From an uncultured Lachnospiraceae bacterium (lineage in GTDB: Bacteria > Bacillota > Clostridia > Lachnospirales > Lachnospiraceae), in the NCBI GenBank assembly GCA_947175305.1, contig CAMWMO010000103.1:1-6406 (forward strand): a DNA stretch of 6,406 nucleotides, in the 5' to 3' direction. The notes below the pieces were generated by a model. That model saw only the letters and a list, made by a program, of their open reading frames with translations, ran no database searches and had not been told where the DNA came from. A program made the position numbers and the translations under genes. This document shows, piece by piece, positions 5,208 through 6,406 of the stretch (positions are counted from its first letter, which is position 1; every line of letters begins with the position of its first letter).

Positions 5208-6239
5208 TGCAAAACAATAATCTCCCGCTTTAATCTTTCCTTTTCTCCGCAAAACATAATCAAAAAGCAAAGATAAGCAAATAGGCATAACAAAATGTAA
5301 TAATGCCACCGATATGATAGATCTTGCATTGATCCCCATATCGGTAAAGGTAAAAATCTGTCCCACGAACCCACAGGTACCCATCCCTGCCCCCGCAGAT
5401 GTATTCGTCGTTTTTAAGATGCAAGTGGCAATAGGCGCTATGATGATCGAAGATAACGTTGGCGGCAATAAAATCCATGGATTTTTCAAAATATTAGGGA
5501 ACTGGAACATGGAAGAACCGAGTCCCATTGCCATGACCCCGCCCACCTTACAATCCCTATAGCCCGTGGCCGCAAACCCAACCATCTGCGCACAGCAGCC
5601 AACTGCTGCCGCACCCGCAGAAATACCGGACAGATTCAGCATGATACATAACGCCGTACTGGAAAGCGGTGACGTCAGAACAAGCCCCACGATCACCGAC
5701 ACAATGATTCCCATGAAAAAGGGCTGCAGTTCCGTGGCCTTCATAATGATCATACCGATGCCGCTCATCAATAATTTTACAACGGGTCCTATAAAAGTTG
5801 CCGTAATCCCTCCTGCCAGAAGCGTCACTCCCGGCGTAACAAGGATATCCACATTTGTCTCCTTTGAGACTGCCTTGCCAAACTCAGCCCCTATGATTGC
5901 GGAAACAAGCGCCGCTGCTTCCCCGCCGACACTGGCCCCCAGCGCCCCTGTTACCGCACATGTAAACATGACAAGCGGCGGTGCCTTTAACGCCCATGCG
6001 ACTGCTATGCCAATCGCCGCTCCAACCTGTTTCATCGCAAAGCTTCCCAACTCGATAAAGTATGTGAAAACTTTATATTCCCCAAAAAGATGTTCTCCCT
6101 GCTCTCCAATCGTTTTAAATATCAATCCAATCAACAAGGAGGCAAATACTGCCTGTGCCATTTGGGATAATGCATCAATCCCGTATCGTTTTGGTGAAAT
6201 AACAATATCCTTCCTTATTAAAAAATCTCTCACTCTCAT
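5202..6239 (-). CDS. Stand-alone PTS EIIC-family membrane protein (PTS_EIIC_2/PfoR-like)
   Basis: Integral membrane protein of 345 aa with about eight to ten hydrophobic segments, starting near residue 24. It fits the PTS_EIIC_2 family, which includes PfoR, described as a regulator of perfringolysin O in C. perfringens. Supporting motifs are a Gly/Ala-rich stretch GALGASVGGEAAALVSAIIG (98-117), LTSPLSSTAL (188-197), GFAATGYRDCKVGG (221-234) and NTSAGAGMGTCGFVGQ (279-294). No EIIA, EIIB or HPr-like gene is present, and no phosphorylation domain is fused to it, so transport through the PTS is unproven; a regulatory or other transport role is possible. The ATG at 6239 is preferred over a TTG at 6269 because AAGGAGG (6244-6250) lies just 4 nt before it and would fall inside the longer frame. 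It ends 131 nt before the nitroreductase gene, with no clear terminator between. Confidence 0.85.
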   Translation of the reverse strand: MRVRDFLIRKDIVISPKRYGIDALSQMAQAVFASLLIGLIFKTIGEQGEHLFGEYKVFTYFIELGSFAMKQVGAAIGIAVAWALKAPPLVMFTCAVTGALGASVGGEAAALVSAIIGAEFGKAVSKETNVDILVTPGVTLLAGGITATFIGPVVKLLMSGIGMIIMKATELQPFFMGIIVSVIVGLVLTSPLSSTALCIMLNLSGISAGAAAVGCCAQMVGFAATGYRDCKVGGVMAMGLGSSMFQFPNILKNPWILLPPTLSSIIIAPIATCILKTTNTSAGAGMGTCGFVGQIFTFTDMGINARSIISVALLHFVMPICLSLLFDYVLRRKGKIKAGDYCFAL

Positions 6240-6243
6240 CGCT

Positions 6244-6250
6244 CCTCCTT
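6244..6250 (-). promoter_or_regulatory. Ribosome binding site that sets the EIIC start
   Basis: AAGGAGG, then AGCG, then ATG at 6239. The full-length Shine-Dalgarno supports this start over the upstream TTG at 6269. A second AGGAGG lies further up the leader (6284-6289) but has no ATG, GTG or TTG at a usable distance. Confidence 0.7.
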
Positions 6251-6303
6251 TTTCCCGCTCTGCACACAAAATATAGATTTTATACCTCCTATATAATTGC
6301 TCA

Positions 6304-6325
6304 AATGCAGGTCTTTTCTTGCATT
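6304..6325. repeat. Inverted repeat across the EIIC transcription start
   Basis: AATGCA (6304-6309) and TGCATT (6320-6325) are perfect inverted arms 10 bp apart. The right arm overlaps the -10 box and the expected start site falls between the arms, the usual place for a repressor operator. A weak RNA stem is an alternative. Confidence 0.35.
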
Positions 6326-6328
6326 ATA
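6323..6328 (-). promoter_or_regulatory. -10 box of the probable EIIC promoter
   Basis: A perfect TATAAT on the minus strand, predicting a start near 6316 and a leader of about 77 nt. The hexamer 17 bp upstream (TATAAG, 6346-6351) is a poor -35, and that position is occupied by the inverted repeat at 6339-6356, so the promoter may be activator-dependent. Confidence 0.45.
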
Positions 6329-6338
6329 CGTTTCTCTA

Positions 6339-6356
6339 TTCTATACTTATATAGAA
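6339..6356. repeat. 18-bp inverted repeat over the EIIC -35 position
   Basis: TTCTATA-CTTA-TATAGAA has perfect 7-bp arms around a 4-bp centre and sits where the -35 should be relative to the TATAAT at 6323-6328. It is a candidate binding site for an unidentified regulator, which could be encoded beyond the right edge. Confidence 0.4.
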
Positions 6357-6406
6357 AAAAGAAGCATAAAACATGAATTTTGAACCACGCAAGGGAATGA
6401 TCATTA

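Noticed and set aside
5566..6276. Long plus-strand open frame (236 codons) opposite the EIIC gene
   Set aside because: It is rich in Pro, Ala, Thr and Ile with no recognisable motif and is the antisense shadow of a hydrophobic membrane protein; the minus-strand frame has family motifs and a strong ribosome site.
6240..6292. Leader peptide after the second AGGAGG in the EIIC leader
   Set aside because: No ATG, GTG or TTG lies at a workable distance; the only frame at the right spacing would need an ATA start, although it would end overlapping the EIIC ATG.
6240..6316. Riboswitch or PTS antiterminator (RAT) element in the EIIC leader
   Set aside because: Only a weak long-range CTGCA/TGCAG pairing is visible, with no terminator stem and no recognisable RAT or aptamer core.

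Overview
The window looks like chromosomal DNA from a low-to-mid GC Gram-positive anaerobe of the Clostridia, most likely Lachnospiraceae. This is inferred from the strong GGAGG ribosome binding sites, the sigma-A-type TTGACA promoters, a PTS-EIIC-like orphan permease of the PfoR type, and short tightly packed operons. No species can be named from sequence alone. No rRNA, tRNA, CRISPR array, IS element or phage gene is visible, and nothing suggests recent transfer.

Layout, left to right. (1) Positions 44-866, minus strand: a two-gene unit, a coiled-coil/zinc-ribbon protein followed by a MutT/NudG-type Nudix pyrophosphohydrolase. It is driven by a good promoter (TTGACA, 17-bp spacer, TAGAAT) at 899-927. 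(2) Positions 867-1052: a divergent regulatory region with a near-perfect 17-bp palindrome and a second inverted repeat around a plus-strand TATAAT. (3) Positions 1053-1589, plus strand: an isochorismatase-family cysteine hydrolase, the only plus-strand gene. (4) Positions 1683-5070, minus strand: a compact four-gene operon in the order nitroreductase, Bcp-type peroxiredoxin, YaaA peroxide-stress protein, membrane-bound GGDEF diguanylate cyclase. Its junctions are 16 nt, a 1-nt overlap and 10 nt. (5) Positions 5202-6239, minus strand: a stand-alone PTS-EIIC-family membrane protein with a leader of about 75 nt and inverted repeats in its promoter region.

How the genes may work together: nitroreductase, peroxiredoxin and YaaA form a plausible redox/peroxide-defence set. 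The Nudix enzyme may clean the nucleotide pool of damaged nucleotides, but it is in a separate unit. The least ordinary feature is the diguanylate cyclase at the end of the redox operon. It has an extracytoplasmic sensor domain, an intact GGDEF active site, no RxxD inhibitory site, and a TTG start. That suggests, but does not prove, a link between redox status and c-di-GMP signalling. Individually all the genes belong to known families. I see no clear new defence system or mobile system here; the novelty candidates are the operon composition and several operator-like palindromes.
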